DNA of 64,000 bases, taken from positions 682,001 to 746,000 of the forward strand of contig BRXU01000041.1 of NCBI GenBank assembly GCA_030267565.1, written 5' to 3'. Position 1 is the stretch's first letter, and every line of letters starts with the position of its first letter. Made by a program: the position numbers and the translations under genes. Origin of the DNA: Pleodorina starrii (taxonomy: Eukaryota; Chlorophyta; Chlorophyceae; Chlamydomonadales; Volvocaceae). The notes beneath the pieces are model-generated. The model saw only the letters and a list, made by a program, of their open reading frames with translations, searched no databases and had not been told where the DNA came from. This document shows, in pieces, positions 10,866 through 24,214 of this stretch.

Positions 10866-13800
10866 TCACGCAACGGGCGTCGCGGGGAAGATGGGGCAGC
10901 AGGCCTGGTTGCTGTTGTAGATGCGCACGTTGCTGTGGGCAGACGATGGGGAGGGAGCGCGGGACGTGGGGCGGGGCGGGGCGCGGGGACGGAACGAGGG
11001 GGGCGGGGAAGGGGCAGGGGGTTGGTCAGCAAGGAAATCAATCCAAGGGTTCGGTATTGACAGCTTTTGTGTTATTGGCTGAACATCTCGGTGGGCTCGC
11101 CTCGCATGTCATCATCAACCATCCTGTACGTGGCCCCACCCATCTGGGCGGTGGCCGGGTTGGTCCCTAATGTTTGGGACACCAGACACGCAGCGTCGAA
11201 GCGTCTCGCCCTCAAGTCGAGGGAGGGTTAAAACGCAGCCGCCCACCACCACGCCTCCATCAACAATGAACCGTCCATGACACACCCAACTTCACTGACG
11301 CCTCCGCTCTTATGCGGAACATGTAACTTGAAACGTCTATGAACGCTGTGGTTTTCATGCAGTGACCTGAATCTCGGGCCCACTGCAACACCCCTCATCC
11401 TAGCTCCTCCCGTTCTAGCTCCTCCCGTCCTGGATCCTCCCGTTCCCACTGCAACACCCCTCATCCTAGCTCCTCCCGTTCTAGCTCCTCCCGTCCTGGA
11501 TCCTCCCGTTCTGGCTCCTCCCGTTCTAGCGCCTCCCGTTCTGGCTCCTCCCGTTCTGGCTCCTCCCGTTCTAGCGCCTCCCGTTCTGGCTCTTCCCGTT
11601 CTAGTTCCTCCCGCGCTACTCACCACTCGCCGGGGACAGTGCTCACGCAAAGGTCGGCCATGGTGTACGGCTTCTCGATCTGCACGCACACCCTGCCGCC
11701 GTCCACCTCCTCCGGGGACCAGTTGAGCTTGGTGGCTGCGGGCAGAAGGGCGGAAGGGCGGGCGGAAGGGCGGAGGGTGAAGGAGTGACAACGGAGGCGA
11801 GGCGGGCGAGGCAAGGGCAGGCGGGCGTGTGTGTGATTGGGGTCGGTCTGATCTCGATCTCGCTCGTCTCACACAACAACGGGGGTGATGGTTTTGGCTG
11901 GTGATCGGCGACGGACACAGCACGCGCGGATCTGTCCGTGGGAATGTTGGTTAGGGCCCGAATGCGACAGTACCAGTAATACACGAAATGGTTACCGGTC
12001 GTTTGAGGTGCAGGCGGAGGGACGGGCGGATGCGGAGCATTTCGACGCGGGCGGCCAGGGCTGGGGTCGTGGGGTGTAAGTAGGCGGTGCGATGTACAGG
12101 TAATACCAAGGAGCAGGAGCAGGAGCAAAAGCACGCGGGTCCGTCCAGAAGGTGACGGTTCGGGGGCAATCCCGGCATGGCGCGGTACAAGGCGGGTGCC
12201 GCCATCCGCCAGCGACCCGCCAACCAGCCACCTAGCGACCTAGCCAGCCATCTCGCGATCAGCAGGTGCTGCCCCCTGGCTTCGGTCTCTCACCCTTGAG
12301 GACGTCGGTGCCGGGGGTGTCCCAGATGGCGGAGGCCCTGCTGCGCTCGCCCACGGCGGGGTACAGGATGAAGCCCTTAACGTACTGCCGCATGGAGTCC
12401 TCTGCAGTACAGTACGACACAGTACAGGCAGGCGTACTTCCGTCGAAGATGAACACGGTCATATGGGCATCACCCCCGACCCCGTTGCGCAACCTTGCGG
12501 GAAGTTCCGCCCGAAGGATCACCCGACGGACACATTCGGCGTGCATATGCATTCTACTGCAACGATATGCATGTCACCGTGATACAAGAGCAGCATTACC
12601 CGGCTTGGGGAACGTTCACCATGATGGGGGAAAGGGGGGAGAATGGGGAAACGTGGAAAACCTGGGCTTGGGGAATTCGGATTTCCCTGAGCCACAGGCA
12701 TGCTGGCGTGTGACGCAAGTCGTCAAGCCAAGGCCGCATCGTCTGTTGGGAACCGATGTCGACAATCATGCGCACAATCGGCACTTACTCGCGCGCCACT
12801 CGACCTTGGCCATTGAGTCGAAGGGCAGGGTGCACTTGCTCTGCAGTTACGTCCGGAGGGAGGGATGGGGGGTCGGGTTCGGGATGGGTCGAGATGCCAG
12901 GAGGCGGAGGGAAGCAGCAGCCAGAAGGTTAGGCGTCGCAGGTCGCACCCAAAGCGCACTGGTGCGCGCGCGACACCTCACCGGCATAATCTGTTCTTGT
13001 GGGATGGTGTAGAAGTGGAAGCAGTACTCGGTATTGCTGCCGCGCCGGCTGCCCACCGTATACTCCGAGTTCACCATGAACGGCACGGTGCCGGGCCGGG
13101 TGTTGCAGCTGCAGGCGGCAACACAGGGGGGGCGACAGGCGACAGGCGAGGCGGGTGGAGTCGTGTCGAGTTGGAATCCTAGGCCGGAATCTTGCCAGCT
13201 GTTGGGACTTACGAGCAGTTGGGGAACGCCGGAGGGGGAGGTGGGGGCGTGGGCGGGGCGGGGAAGGCGCACATCCCGGAGCCAGTGAGCGGGAGGCAGG
13301 CTGGGATCGGGTTGTCGCTCCACACCGTCAGAGGGTTACCCTCCTGACCGTCCTTGCAGTTGTCGGCCGCGACGTCCAGGAGCGAAGGAGCCAGCTCCTG
13401 GGCAGCCAGCTGGAACTCCTTATACCGCACGGCCTCAGCCGGTGTGTCGTAGGCCATGAAATTGGCGCAGACGCTGACCGTCAAGCCGGAGTCGCACTTC
13501 TCGGGGCCCCCGCTGAACGGTTCATTCACCGGCAGCCCTATGCGGGCGATGGCGGCGTTAAGGCTGGCAGAAATGTTCTTTTGAATGCGGGCGCAGGACA
13601 CGGCGTCGAAGTAGGCAGCCGTGCTAATGGGGGCGTCGCGACGGCCAACGTTGATGCAGTTGCGTCCGGCGCAGCCGGCGGGGACGAGCGGAGGGGGCGG
13701 CGACGGCGGCGACGGCGACGGCGGCTCTGGCGACGGCGGGGACGGCGACGGCGGGGACGGCGACGGCGGCGACGGCGACGGCGGGGACGGCGACGGCGGC

Positions 13801-15451
13801 GACGGTGACGGCGGCGACGGTGATGGCGGGGAAGGCGACGGCGGCGACGGCGACGGCGGGGACGGCGACGGCGGGGAGGGCGACGGCGGGGAGGGCGACG
13901 GCGGGGGCGGCGACGGCGGGGGCGGCGACGGAGGCGACGGCGACGGCGGTGGCGGTGACGGCGGGGACGGCGACGGCGGGGACGGCGACGGCGGGGACGG
14001 CGACGGCGGGGACGGCGACGGCGGGGACGGCGACGGCGGGGACGGCGACGGCGGCTCTGGCGACGGCGGGGACGGCGACGGCGGCGACGGCGACGGCGGG
14101 GACGGCGACGGCGGCAACGGCGACGGCGGGGACGGCGACGGCGGGGACGGCGACGGCGGGGACGGCGACGGCGGCGACGGCGACGGCGGGGACGGCGACG
14201 GCGGCGACGGCGACGGCGGCGACGGCGACGGCGGTGACGGCGGGCGTGGAGAAGGCGGCGGTGACGGCGGGCGTGGTGAAGGCGGTGGCGACGGCGGGCG
14301 TGGTGAAGGCGGCGGCGACGGTGGGCGCGGCGACGGCGGCGGCGGGTTCGCCGGCGGCACGGGGCAGCAGTTGCAGGCGGTATCGAAGAAGGCCGCCTGG
14401 CAGAACCCTCCGGTGGCGGGGCACAGCTGCCGCATGTTGGTGCAGCCCTCGCGGCGGCTGTTGGTCTTGAGTACGATGCACATCTCAACACCGTCGGCGT
14501 TCATGGTGTTCAGGCCCAGCTGGGTGACGCGCAGCAGGGTGGCGCCGTCGGGCCCGGTCTTCGGGTGGTAGAAGGAGGGGGCGACGGCTGCCGGAACGCC
14601 GTTGAGGGTGGCCCGGACCGTCGCGGCGGGGGACACCAGGCAGCTGCTGGACACGTCAAACTGCGGTCGGATATGGACGAAAGGGGAGGGCGGCGGAAGG
14701 CGTCAATATGGAAGACTTATGCTTCAATCTGCGGTGCGTTCAGCTGCAGGGCGGGCACAACAAAGCGTGTGAGGGTTGTGGTGGGCGACAAGGGAAGGTA
14801 GGGCAACGAAAACAATCGCGTTTGATCAAATCTGCGCAGTTTCATCATCTCCTGTAAATAACAAAATTCGAAGGATAAGTACAGAGGGTGTTCGCGAGAC
14901 ACGAGCCATCATGTTTGCGATTCTTCGGCCTTACCTCGACCTTGTGCAGGTTAACCTTGCAGCAAGGGCTTGAGCAGCTCCGAACCTTAATGGTGAAACA
15001 GAATTTTCCACCACCCATCACCTTCGGCACGCCTCCGTTTGCGAAATAGTACGCGCCAGCCTTCCGCGAGCAGTTCACGTAAGGAAAGTCGGGAACGATG
15101 TCCATCAGCTTCCGCAGCGCAATACTATCTCCCTGTTCCGCATTTGCACCACTGACAGCAGCGCAGGCCCTGCCAAGGGTGTTCCCACAGACAAGCAAAG
15201 TCGTCAGAGGATCAGGACGAAGGATGGAGGTCAAGAAGCCCACCGACTGCGGGTTAGCTAAGATCGCTCAAGCGCATACAAAAATGAACTGTAAACTGGA
15301 TGGTGATGCGGTGTGGCTTCTCATTGCCGCAAGCAAGCTAGCTGCTCATGTCCCGCCCTCGTGCCAGAAACATGTTGCGACGTATGACTCACCAGAACAC
15401 CGTCAGAACTATCGCAGCAGCCAATGATTTTCCCCTGGGGATTGTCCCCAT
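10866..15451 (-). CDS. Pherophorin A (extracellular-matrix glycoprotein), 8 exons, 735 aa
   Basis: Exons: 15393-15451, 14935-15169, 13213-14660, 12982-13108, 12789-12840, 12294-12401, 11624-11735, 10866-10932. All junctions are GT..AG and phases close to 736 codons. The N-terminus (MGTIPRGK, a hydrophobic stretch, then GANA) is a signal peptide split by intron 1. Residues about 45-200 form a Cys-rich pherophorin domain ([17 protein letters not shown]). A Ser-Pro/Pro rod of about 225 residues follows (PPSPSPP repeats, 13690-14366). Then come a middle Cys-containing domain and a C-terminal pherophorin domain ([28 protein letters not shown], ending NQACCPIF). Pherophorins are secreted, hydroxyproline-glycosylated wall/matrix proteins; this is family knowledge. 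It has the longest rod of the three paralogues. Confidence 0.92.
11398..11615. repeat. 15-bp minisatellite in intron 7 of pherophorin A
   Basis: Variants of CTCCTCCCGTTCTAG are repeated more than ten times, with one longer internal repeat of about 70 bp that includes CACTGCAACACCCCTCAT. It abuts the donor site of intron 7. It is not expanded like this in pherophorins B and C, where only single CTCCTCCCGTT-like motifs remain. Confidence 0.85.
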
Positions 15452-15585
15452 GGCTATCGTGTTGCTGGAGCGCAGATGAGTCACTGTGGGTATGGGAACA
15501 AGCGCTGTGGGCTAAAACATAGACTATTGTAAAAACCGCCGATAGAGCGGCGTTCAACAGTACTATTGCGTTGATTTGGGTGGCA

Positions 15586-15591
15586 TTTATA
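15586..15591 (-). promoter_or_regulatory. TATA box of pherophorin A
   Basis: TATAAA on the minus strand, 135 bp upstream of the start codon. The same position relative to the start is occupied by TATAAAAG in pherophorins B and C, which supports function. Confidence 0.65.
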
Positions 15592-17809
15592 GCACCTCTG
15601 AAATACCGGATTACGGAATACGGACAGTCGTAGCTTCCATAAATGGACAGATTCAACAGAATTTTGCTGATGGCAGAGTGTGCTTGCCCTTAGTGTAAAT
15701 AATTGCAGCAGATCAAACCGGAAAGCCTTGAACGTGCAAAGGACCAAGTCTGCTCGTCCCATAGCGAAACTTATGGAAGGGGCTAATGCCCACAGTTATA
15801 TCACAAGACTTTTGGTGTTTTCGATTTACTGTAATAACCTTGCGGTCCACCATATGGTCGTATGAACAATGGCCTGACCTTACGTGCACAGGTTCTGCAA
15901 GCTCTGCAAGTGGCGAAAGACAACTCATCAAACCAATATGGTAACAAATATTATGTTTCTGCACGTTCAGAAGTTGCTCCAATTGGGCCAGCTGAAGACA
16001 ATTCCCGCCGGCTCCCGCCCGCCGGAGCATGATCAACCGTCGGCAATTCCGCGGTGCATATCCACGGGAGCAGCATTGACCAGCACTGTCTGAATGCCAG
16101 AAGTAAATGCTCTCACCGATGTTGATCCAGAATAGTCATCCTCTTCACAGCAAGAAAACAGCAATCACGTATGGAACTCAATCGCCTTTCATCGAGCAAG
16201 TTCGTACGGACGACAAAGCCTGCGCAAGCTAGGCATGCTCAAGCCCTTCACTCGAGTAAAGACGACTATCTGCTTATACTGTTGTACCAATGATTTGGGG
16301 CGCGATACCTCGAATAGGCAAACTTCCGTACCAGCGCTTGTTCCTGTCCGAGTTGGAATTGGAAAACAAAATTTACAGGAAAAATCTTGCTGTTACATTT
16401 ACGTTGAATGACAAGCATCACACTAACATGCTCGGCTTGCTTGCGATACCTGTATGCCAGGTTGGGACAGAGGCTTACCAACTAGAGTCGCTTTTCAGGC
16501 AGCAAATAGCTTATACAATACTGGTCAATTGTGCAGCGCGCTTTGTCTTCAGTAGGGTGCCTGAGCCCAGGCGGGGGTGGCGGGCGGTACCTTCATCAGT
16601 AGAATGTTTTCACCAACGTAACAGTAAACCGGGCGTGTACATAATTCATGCAATATAGCAGTTTTTCATGTCGGGATTCATCTTGAAAGCCTGGAAACGA
16701 TGGCCTCACCAGGGCCTCAACCGAGGCGCTTGGCGGGGTTTTCCAGGCCCCAAGCCCGGGGATTGCAGGAACGCCACAGGACGGCCCCACGACCAGGAGC
16801 TCGTGCATCAGCCGTCACCGAAAAAGGATCTAGGGCAAAGGGTCAGAAGTAATATCGGGGATACCAACCAGTGATCGTACCCCTGTGTCGTCTGGACCAT
16901 TCAACGGCTCGCAGGACCGTCTTGGGCAAACGACCGGGGGCCCGTTCGTCCCGCCGGACGAACGACAGTCCGGCCGGCCGATGGACGTCATTCGTGTACT
17001 AGCGAGACGAACGATGTCCCCGTAAGAACTCCCGTGCGTCTGGCCATCAGAAGGCTTACGGTAAAAGTAGTTACTTTTGCCGTATGCCGAACACGGTTAA
17101 GGTTTTCAGCTGACTTTCGCGTGCGCGTGGGGTTGCATATCCGCGCCTGCTTCAGACTACTGCCGCGCGATGTAGAGGGCGATGCCCCATGGCGCCTGCT
17201 GTCCCTATGCGCTACTGGCTACGAGGAAATAGTGCGGGAAACCACATCCATGCAATCGGATACACAACAAACAATGGCTTTGACTCTTTGGGCGAGGCCC
17301 CAAGCGCGAAGCGCCTTCGGGGCCCCGAGCCCCCCAGGGGCTGCGCGGGGTCACCCCGGTCAGTCGGTAAATTCATCATAGGCGGGCAAGCCACGCCCAA
17401 CACCGCTGTGCCCAGTTTATTGCAGTTATGTGAATGTAATTTCGAGGAATAGATGTATGCGTAAATTTGTGTGTGGGAAAAGCTGCCGTACAGGCAACGT
17501 CATACGTAATTATTGAACAATGTTCAGCTTGATATAAACAACGATTTCATATGGATTTATTGGCGAGCATACTTGTTGTTGTTGCGGTTGTTCTCGTACA
17601 TTCGGCAATAAGACTGGCATTTGACTTGCACAGCGAGCTTTAGTAGCAGTTTTCTAGAAAGCATGTTGCCGAGGTTGAGGTTTAAGAATGGTAGTCGCCA
17701 CGTCCCCCTAGACAATTCCCGCCCACGTCCACACCCGCCACTCCCGCCACCTGCCACCCTCTCCGTCTTCTCCCCTCCATCCCCCCCACCCTACCTTCCC
17801 TGGACTCAC
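15592..17809. other. Gene-free spacer upstream of pherophorin A
   Basis: AT-richer DNA matching the spacers of units 2 and 3 in patches, for example the segment GGCGGGCGGTACC at about 16575 and an AAGTCTGCTCGTCCCA box at 15747. A hairpin-prone GC block at 17290-17370 has a counterpart at 25675-25745. I see no open coding sequence with exon character. Confidence 0.6.
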
Positions 17810-18020
17810 TACGAGATATCACCGCACGCACAGCTCCCGGGAACGCAGGTACGTGCCGCTGCTGCGATGGCCGCCCGGGTCCAGCAGCTGCGTCATCTCG
17901 TGACTCCTGTTCAAGCGGCCGATCTGAAAGCCATGTTGTGGCCAGGTGAAGTGTCCAGAATGAAGCCAAAGTCGACCAGGTGACCCTCCTCGTCGATCAG
18001 AAGGTTGCCCGATCCTTTGC
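17810..18020 (-). pseudogene. Degraded fragment of PI4K exon 24 (unit 1)
   Basis: Matches exon 24 of the PI4-kinase gene (37195-37419) with flanking intron on both sides. It is 211 instead of 225 nt. A 7-bp deletion destroys the DRHNGN catalytic loop and shifts the frame. A second deletion removes the two codons before DFGF. Further substitutions and small indels follow. The adjoining kinase exon 25 is absent. It is more decayed than the copy in unit 2 and shares its 7-bp deletion, so both descend from one already-broken copy. Confidence 0.88.
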
Positions 18021-19199
18021 CTGAGGGGAGGGGAAGCTCGAACGGCCAAGGGTCATGAAAGAGCCGGAGGGGTTCCGGGATGGATCGGAAGCATAACAGG
18101 GTTCATGGGTGAAATCCAGCGAACCTTAAGGGGAGGGAAGAGAAACGACGGGAGGGATGGGAGAGGGCAGAGGGTTGGGGAGCAGGTAGGGCGGGGATGG
18201 GGGGCAATGATGTAACGAACACGCAAAAATGATGAAATGTTACATCTTGCTGTTGGCGGGGGCGGAGGTACGGGGCAATATTCGAGTTGGGAGTGACAAA
18301 GCACAGTGCATCCATGGACCTTACCGGCAACGAAGAACGGCAAAACCCAATTACACGTGTGGGTAAGCCATGCACGCACGCACGCACGCACGGTCGCGCC
18401 CTGACATGAATATGCCATGAATCGGTCGCTCCGAGATCCAAAAGAAGCATTCACGAAACCATAAAACCCAAAACCCATAAAAAAAAGGACAACTCTGCTG
18501 CTTCAGCAAAGCCTGCCCTGCCGGTGTGTGCCGCAGGGGCAGTCATGTACGGATCCCTGTACAGGGCCTCGCAGTACGCAGCAACGCCGTACGACATGGG
18601 AACAGCAGAACGGAGAGGCTTGCCACCACGATCAGAAACCACCGGGTGCGAAGAGCAAGGAACGCAAGGCACGTTCAACAGGCGAGCATGGATCCAACGG
18701 TAAAACGGACCACCTCTTATTAAGTTTTTATCATGGCACGGCCCGCTGGCCCGCTGACTCTTAACAACCTCCTGGTACCGACTGTAACCACCACAACCAA
18801 CAACTAAAATAACTGATCCCCACCATCTGAGACGCCCAGCCCGTGAACACGCTAACTATGGAACTCACTCCTTCCTGCGGTATCGAGAACATAATTAAAG
18901 AAGAAGCCTCTTTAACAGCCGTGCATAGCCTACCTATGAAAAGATATAACGGATTCCGATTGGCCCAACGGACTGGTCAAGGAGCCACACCACCCGTGTG
19001 CCCCCGTTACCTCAGCCGCCAACCGCCGTTTCAGTGTGCATTCCCACACGAGCAGTGTCGTTCATTCCCGCTGTGCAGGGAATCCTGAACCTGCCGGCTC
19101 AACCTGCAAGTGGTGCCCAAGTCACTCAAATCACCTTCATGCGCAGGCGGATCACTCCGCGCGACGCTCAACACGGGAAAAGGGTGTTTTGCAGCCCTA

Positions 19200-19232
19200 C
19201 CTAAAACCCTAAAAACCCTAAAACCCTAAGGA
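19200..19232. repeat. Interstitial telomere-like tract
   Basis: Four tandem copies of CCCTAAAA-type repeats. Algal telomeres are TTTTAGGG or TTTAGGG. Similar short tracts occur near 3465-3555, 26975-26995 and 35288-35312. Confidence 0.6.
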
Positions 19233-19530
19233 AAAGGGTGTTTTGCACCCCTACCCGTGGTCGGTCGAACGTATGCTTCATCATGGGCAAAAATATGGAG
19301 ACAAGTTCGTTTACGACTCTCGACTCAGTTTTGCAACCTACAACCAACCACAGGCATCATACTGACAACTTCACACTTCCATAAGCGCTCATGTTCGGAC
19401 ACCGCCGCGCAGCGAAACCCGCACACGCGAGTGTGTACGGCAAGTGCGCAGGGATGTGACGACGAGCGAGGCTGACTTCCCCACGCATACCCTGCTGCTT
19501 TTTTGGCCGTCCGCCGCATCTTCACGCGAT

Positions 19531-22500
19531 TCACGCAACGGGCGTCGCGGGGAAGATGGGGCAGCAGGCCTGGTTGCTGTTGTAGATGCGCACGTTGCTG
19601 CGGGCAGACGATGGGGAGGGAGCGCGGGACGTGGGGCGGCGCGGGGCGGGGGGACGGAACGAGGCGGGCGGGGAAGGAGCAGGGAGGCGGAAGGTCGTTT
19701 CTTAGTTAATATACATATTTATATTATACATATGTGTACATGTAATAGTATCCATAACTTATTTATTTATCCGTCATTTTTTGAAGGATGTCTCGTAAGC
19801 GGCTCCGTGCCATGGGGTGACGGTATCGAAGGCGGCCCTGTCATGTCATACCGGTAATTACATGAGGTACCGTATACTGTGTGTCGTATGGCATGTACGG
19901 CGCTATCGTCATGCCACAGGTTTGTACGCCACGAAAGCATCGCACGGACTTGATGCGCTTTTGGCAAGCTAGGTCGATGGGACTTGGACGTGTCGCGGCT
20001 CGCACGAGGACCGGCTCGAAAGCCACGCGAGGAAAGGACATGCCGGGTGTATCGCGGAGGGGAGGTGGAAGATGAGCCACACTTCTTGATGGAATGTCCG
20101 GGGTATGAGTCATCATAAGAGGCAATACCGGTAGGCTTCCCATGGGCGGCAGCATGCTGGATGTGATGGGGTCCTTTGACTCGGGCAAGCTGGGCAGTCT
20201 CTTGTTCCAAATTCAGAACGCGCGTACCGAGCTGCTTGGCAGCTAACCATCGGGCTTCCGGTGTTTTAATGTGGCCCCCTAGACGGATCACATGTTACCT
20301 GCCATTTTCGGCTCGTACACATGTAATGCCTCATGCCACGGGCCGCACACACACTCCGTGCGTGCGTGCATGCAAGCATACGTCACAGCAGCACGGGACG
20401 GGCCGGGCGATCAACGCTGCACGGGACGGTCGGGGGGCGAAGGCCGCGCAAGAGAGCACCGGCAAGAGGTGCGGCCACGGCGTGCGCCGACATGTACAGT
20501 CGCGCAAAAGTGCCGCAGGTACGGCAGACGGCGCAGGCCAGCTACGGAGAATGACTCCCAACGGCCAGGACGACGTCAGCCCAGCCCAGCCCAGCCCAGC
20601 CCAGCCCAGCCCAGCCCAGCCCAGCCCAGCCCAGCCGCAATTGATCATTACTGCCCCAATCGCCGTGGCCCCATCGCACCCAGCCCTCCAGACAGTCAGG
20701 CTGCCAGCCCTGCGTCCGAGCGACATGCCCCGCTGCCTCCCACGACTGTCCCGAGCCTGTCCCGATAAGCCCCTCCCTCCAGGTGGATTCCCGTTTGCTC
20801 CGGGAGGTCCGCTTCCGTCCATATGTACCGTATGTACCGTACGTAACGTACATCCACCGGGATTCGCACGCCCTCACTCGCTCACCCATTCACTCGCGCG
20901 CCCACCCAGCACCCACCGGCCGCCCTCTGGCCCTACCGTTCACCCTGGGCCCCGGTCAGGGCCCACTATACCCCCTCCGAGCTACTCACCACTGTCCGGG
21001 GGCGGTGCTCACGCAAAGGTCGGCCATGGTGTACGGCTTCTCGATCTGCACGCACACCCTGCCGCCGTCCACCTCCTCCGGGGACCAGTTGAGCTTGGTG
21101 GCTGCGGACGGAAGGGCGGGAAGGGCGGGCGGAAGGGCGGAGGAGCGGCAAAGGAGGCGAGGCGAGCGCGTGTGTGATTGGGGTCGGTCTATTCTCGATC
21201 TCGCTCGTCTCACACATCAACGGGGCCGATAGGATCGGTGGAAGGGGGGCGACGCACACAGCACGCGCGGGTCTGTCCGTGGGAGTGTGGGTGAGGCCCC
21301 GAACGCGACAGTACCAGGCTTGGAGGCCAGCCCAATAATACATGAAGGTGACGGTTCGGGGGCAATCCCGGCATGGCGCGGTGCAAGGCGGGTGCCGCCA
21401 GCCAGCCAGCGACCCGCCAACCAGCCACCTAGCGATCAGGTGTTGCCCCCGTGGCTTCGGTCTCTCACCCTTGAGGACGTCGGTGCCGGGGGTGTCCCAG
21501 ATGGCGGAGGCCCTGCTGCGCTCGCCCACGGCGGGGTACAGGATGAAGCCCTTGACGTACTGCCGCATGGAGTCCTCTGCAGTACAGTACGACATAGTAC
21601 AGAGGGACGCAATACCTTCGGGGGTCTACATTATCAACCTACACATGTCCACAGGCCTCACAAATCAGCGGGCAGTGTCGGGGCCCTTTCTAACCGTGTG
21701 CTGGAAACCGCATTGATTCCCAGACACTTATGCGGCACATGTGCACCCACAGCCAGTCAACGACACGTGCAGGGCGGGAGGCGGCCACTTACTCGCGCGC
21801 CACTCGACCTTGGCCATTGCGTCGAAGGGCACGGAGCACTTGCTCTGCAGTTACGTCCGGAGGGAGGGATAGGGGGTAGGGTTCGGGATGGGATGGGTCA
21901 AGCACTCAAGATGTCAAAAGGGTCGCACCCACAGCGCACTCTTGCACGCGACACCGCTCACCGACACACTCAGGATGGGATATGAAGGGTTGCAATCAAC
22001 ATTTTTATGCCCCCAAAGCGCACTGGTGCGCACGCGACACCTCACCGGCATAATCTGTTCTTTTGGAATGGTGTAGAAGTGGAAGCAGTACTCGGTATTG
22101 CTGCCGCGCCGGCTGCCCACCGTATACTCCGAGTTCACCATGAACGGCACGGTGCCGGGCCGGGTGTTGCAGCTGCGGGCGGCAACACAGGGACGGGGGG
22201 CAGGCGAGGCGGGGTAAGTCGTGTTGAGACGGGCTCACAGGCCGGAACCTTATCGCTGTTGGAACTTACGAGCAGTTGGGGAACGCCGGAGGGGGCGTGG
22301 GCGGCGACGGCGGGGGAGGGCGGGCGGGGGCGGGGATCCGGGTGATGGTGCAGCTGCCGAAGCCCGTCAGCGGAACGCAGAATGAGTTGTCGCTCCACAC
22401 TTCCAGCGGCTTGCCCTCCACGCCGTCATCGCAGTTGTCGGCGGCAGCCGCTAAGAATGAGGGAGCCAGTGCCTGGGCAGCCACCTGGAACCGGGTCAAC

Positions 22501-24071
22501 AGCACCCGCTCCTCGGGCGTGTCCTGCACCAGGAATTTGGCGCAGACGCTAGATGTCATTCCGTCCCTACTACACCGCTCCGATGCGACCTTGAACGAAT
22601 CATTCATTGGCAGTCCGACGCGGGCGATGGCTGCGTTGAGGCTCGCACTCATATTCGCTTGGACGCGGACGCAGGACGCGGCGTCGAAGTAGGCAGACGT
22701 GCTGTTAATGTTTCTGGGGCGGCCGACGTTGAGGCAGACATCTCCGCTGCAGAAAGAGGGTACGATTGACGGCAACGGCGGCGGCAACGGCGGTGAAGGC
22801 GACGGCGGGGATGGCGACGGCGGCGACGGTGAAGGCGGTGACGGCGACGGCGGTGACGGCGACGGCGGTGACGGCGACGGCGGTGACGGCGGGCGTGGAG
22901 AAGGCGGCGGTGACGGCGGGCGTGGTGAAGGCGGCGGCGACGGCGGGCGCGGCGACGGCGGCGGCGGGTTCGCCGGCGGCACGGGGCAGCAGTTGCAGGC
23001 GGTATCGAAGAAGGCCGCCTGGCAGAACCCTCCGGTGGAGGGGCACAGCTGCCGCATGTTGGTGCAGCCCTGGCGGCGGCTGTTGGTCTTGAGTACGATG
23101 CACATCTCAACACCGTCGGCGTTCATGGTGTTCAGGCCCAGCTGGGTGACTCGCAGCAGGGTGGCGCCGTCGGGCCCGGTCTTCGGGTGGTAGAAGGAGG
23201 GGGCGACGGCGGTAGGAACGCCGTTGAGGGTGGCCCGGACCGTCGCGGCGGGGGACACCAGGCAGCTGCTGGACACGTCAAACTGCGGGTGGATATGGAC
23301 GAGAGGGGATGGAGGCGGAAGGCGTCAATATGGAAGACTTATGCTTCAATCTGCGGTGCGTTCAGCTGCAGGGCGGGTACAACAAAGCAAGTGAGGGTCA
23401 TGGTGGGCGACAAGGGAAGGTAGGGCAACGAAAACAATCGCGTTTGATCAAATCTGCGCAGTTTCATCATCTCCTGTAAATAACGAAACTCGCAGGATAA
23501 GTACAGCGAGTGTTCGCGAGACACGAGCCATCATGTTTGCAATTCTTCGGCCTTACCTCGACCTTGTGCAGGTTAACCTTGCAGCAAGGGCTTGAGCAGC
23601 TCCGAACCTTAATGGTGAAACAAAATGTTCCACCACCCATCACCTTCGGCACTCCTCCGTTTGCGAAATAGTACGCGCCAGCCTTCCGCGAGCAGTTCAC
23701 GTAGGGAAAGTCGGGAACGATGTCCATCAGCTTCCGCAGCGCAATACTATCTCCCTGTTCCGCATATGCACCACTGACAGCAACGCAGGCCCTGCCAAGG
23801 GAGTTCCCACGGAGAAGCTAAGTCGTCAGAGGATCAGGATGAAGGATGGAGGTCCAGTTGAGCCCACCGACTGCGGGTTAGATTAGGATCGGCCATATGC
23901 GCGTGAAACAACATTATGAACTGAAGGCGGTGCGCTATGTTTCACTGCGTCTCCTTCCCTCGTTACGGAAAAATGCCCTCTTGGCAGGAACACTTTGCGA
24001 CGCCATACGTACCAGCAAACAGCCAGAGCTGTTGCCACAGTCAGCGCTCTTGCACTGGGGATGCTCCCCAT
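19531..24071 (-). CDS. Pherophorin B (extracellular-matrix glycoprotein), 8 exons, 590 aa
   Basis: Exons: 24013-24071, 23557-23791, 22270-23282, 22046-22172, 21793-21844, 21469-21576, 20990-21101, 19531-19597. They keep the same phases as pherophorin A and sum to 591 codons. The signal peptide starts MGSIPSARALTV and ends near GAYA. An in-frame ATG two codons upstream (24075-24077) is a possible alternative start, but the downstream one aligns with the paralogues. The N-terminal pherophorin domain is nearly identical to A. The Ser-Pro rod is short, about 75 residues (22770-22985). The middle domain (VCLNVGR.., SVCAKFLVQDTPEE) has diverged more than the flanking domains. The last exon ends [14 protein letters not shown] as in A and C. 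Confidence 0.92.
20579..20637. repeat. CCCAG pentanucleotide array in intron 7 of pherophorin B
   Basis: About eleven tandem CCCAG/CAGCC units. The array is found only in this copy and is part of the extra DNA that makes this intron about twice as long as in pherophorin A. Confidence 0.9.
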
Positions 24072-24206
24072 GGCCACGGATCTTGTTATTGGACTGTCGG
24101 CCGCTCAGATGATTCACTGCGGCTATGGGGACGATCGCGGTGGACTGTACATATGCTAACGCTTTCAGGGCGGCGCTCAACAATATACTATGCTAGACCT
24201 GGGGGG

Positions 24207-24214
24207 CTTTTATA
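24207..24214 (-). promoter_or_regulatory. TATA box of pherophorin B
   Basis: TATAAAAG on the minus strand, about 136 bp upstream of the start codon and aligned with the boxes of A and C. Confidence 0.7.

Larger units (their letters stand above)
9940..18400. repeat. Tandem segmental duplication, unit 1 (pherophorin A)
   Basis: The unit begins near a GGTCGCTTCGAGA segment. It contains the block at about 9995-10180, pherophorin A, an AT-richer spacer, and a degraded fragment of PI4K exon 24 with flanking intron. It ends in a GCAC repeat followed by the same GGTCGCT..CGAGA boundary that opens units 2 and 3. Limits are approximate, judged from where the three copies stop matching. Confidence 0.8.

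Noticed and set aside
13621..14571. Long plus-strand open frames opposite the pherophorin rods (GDGGDGDGG and TATAGTA repeats)
   Set aside because: They are shadows of the Ser-Pro rod, appear at the same place in all three paralogues, and lack exon structure; the minus-strand frame has signal peptide, Cys domains and matching phases.
18520..18680. Coding exon in the boundary block shared by the three units
   Set aside because: Open in unit 2 only; the same frame has stops or shifts in units 1 and 3, so conservation is at DNA level.
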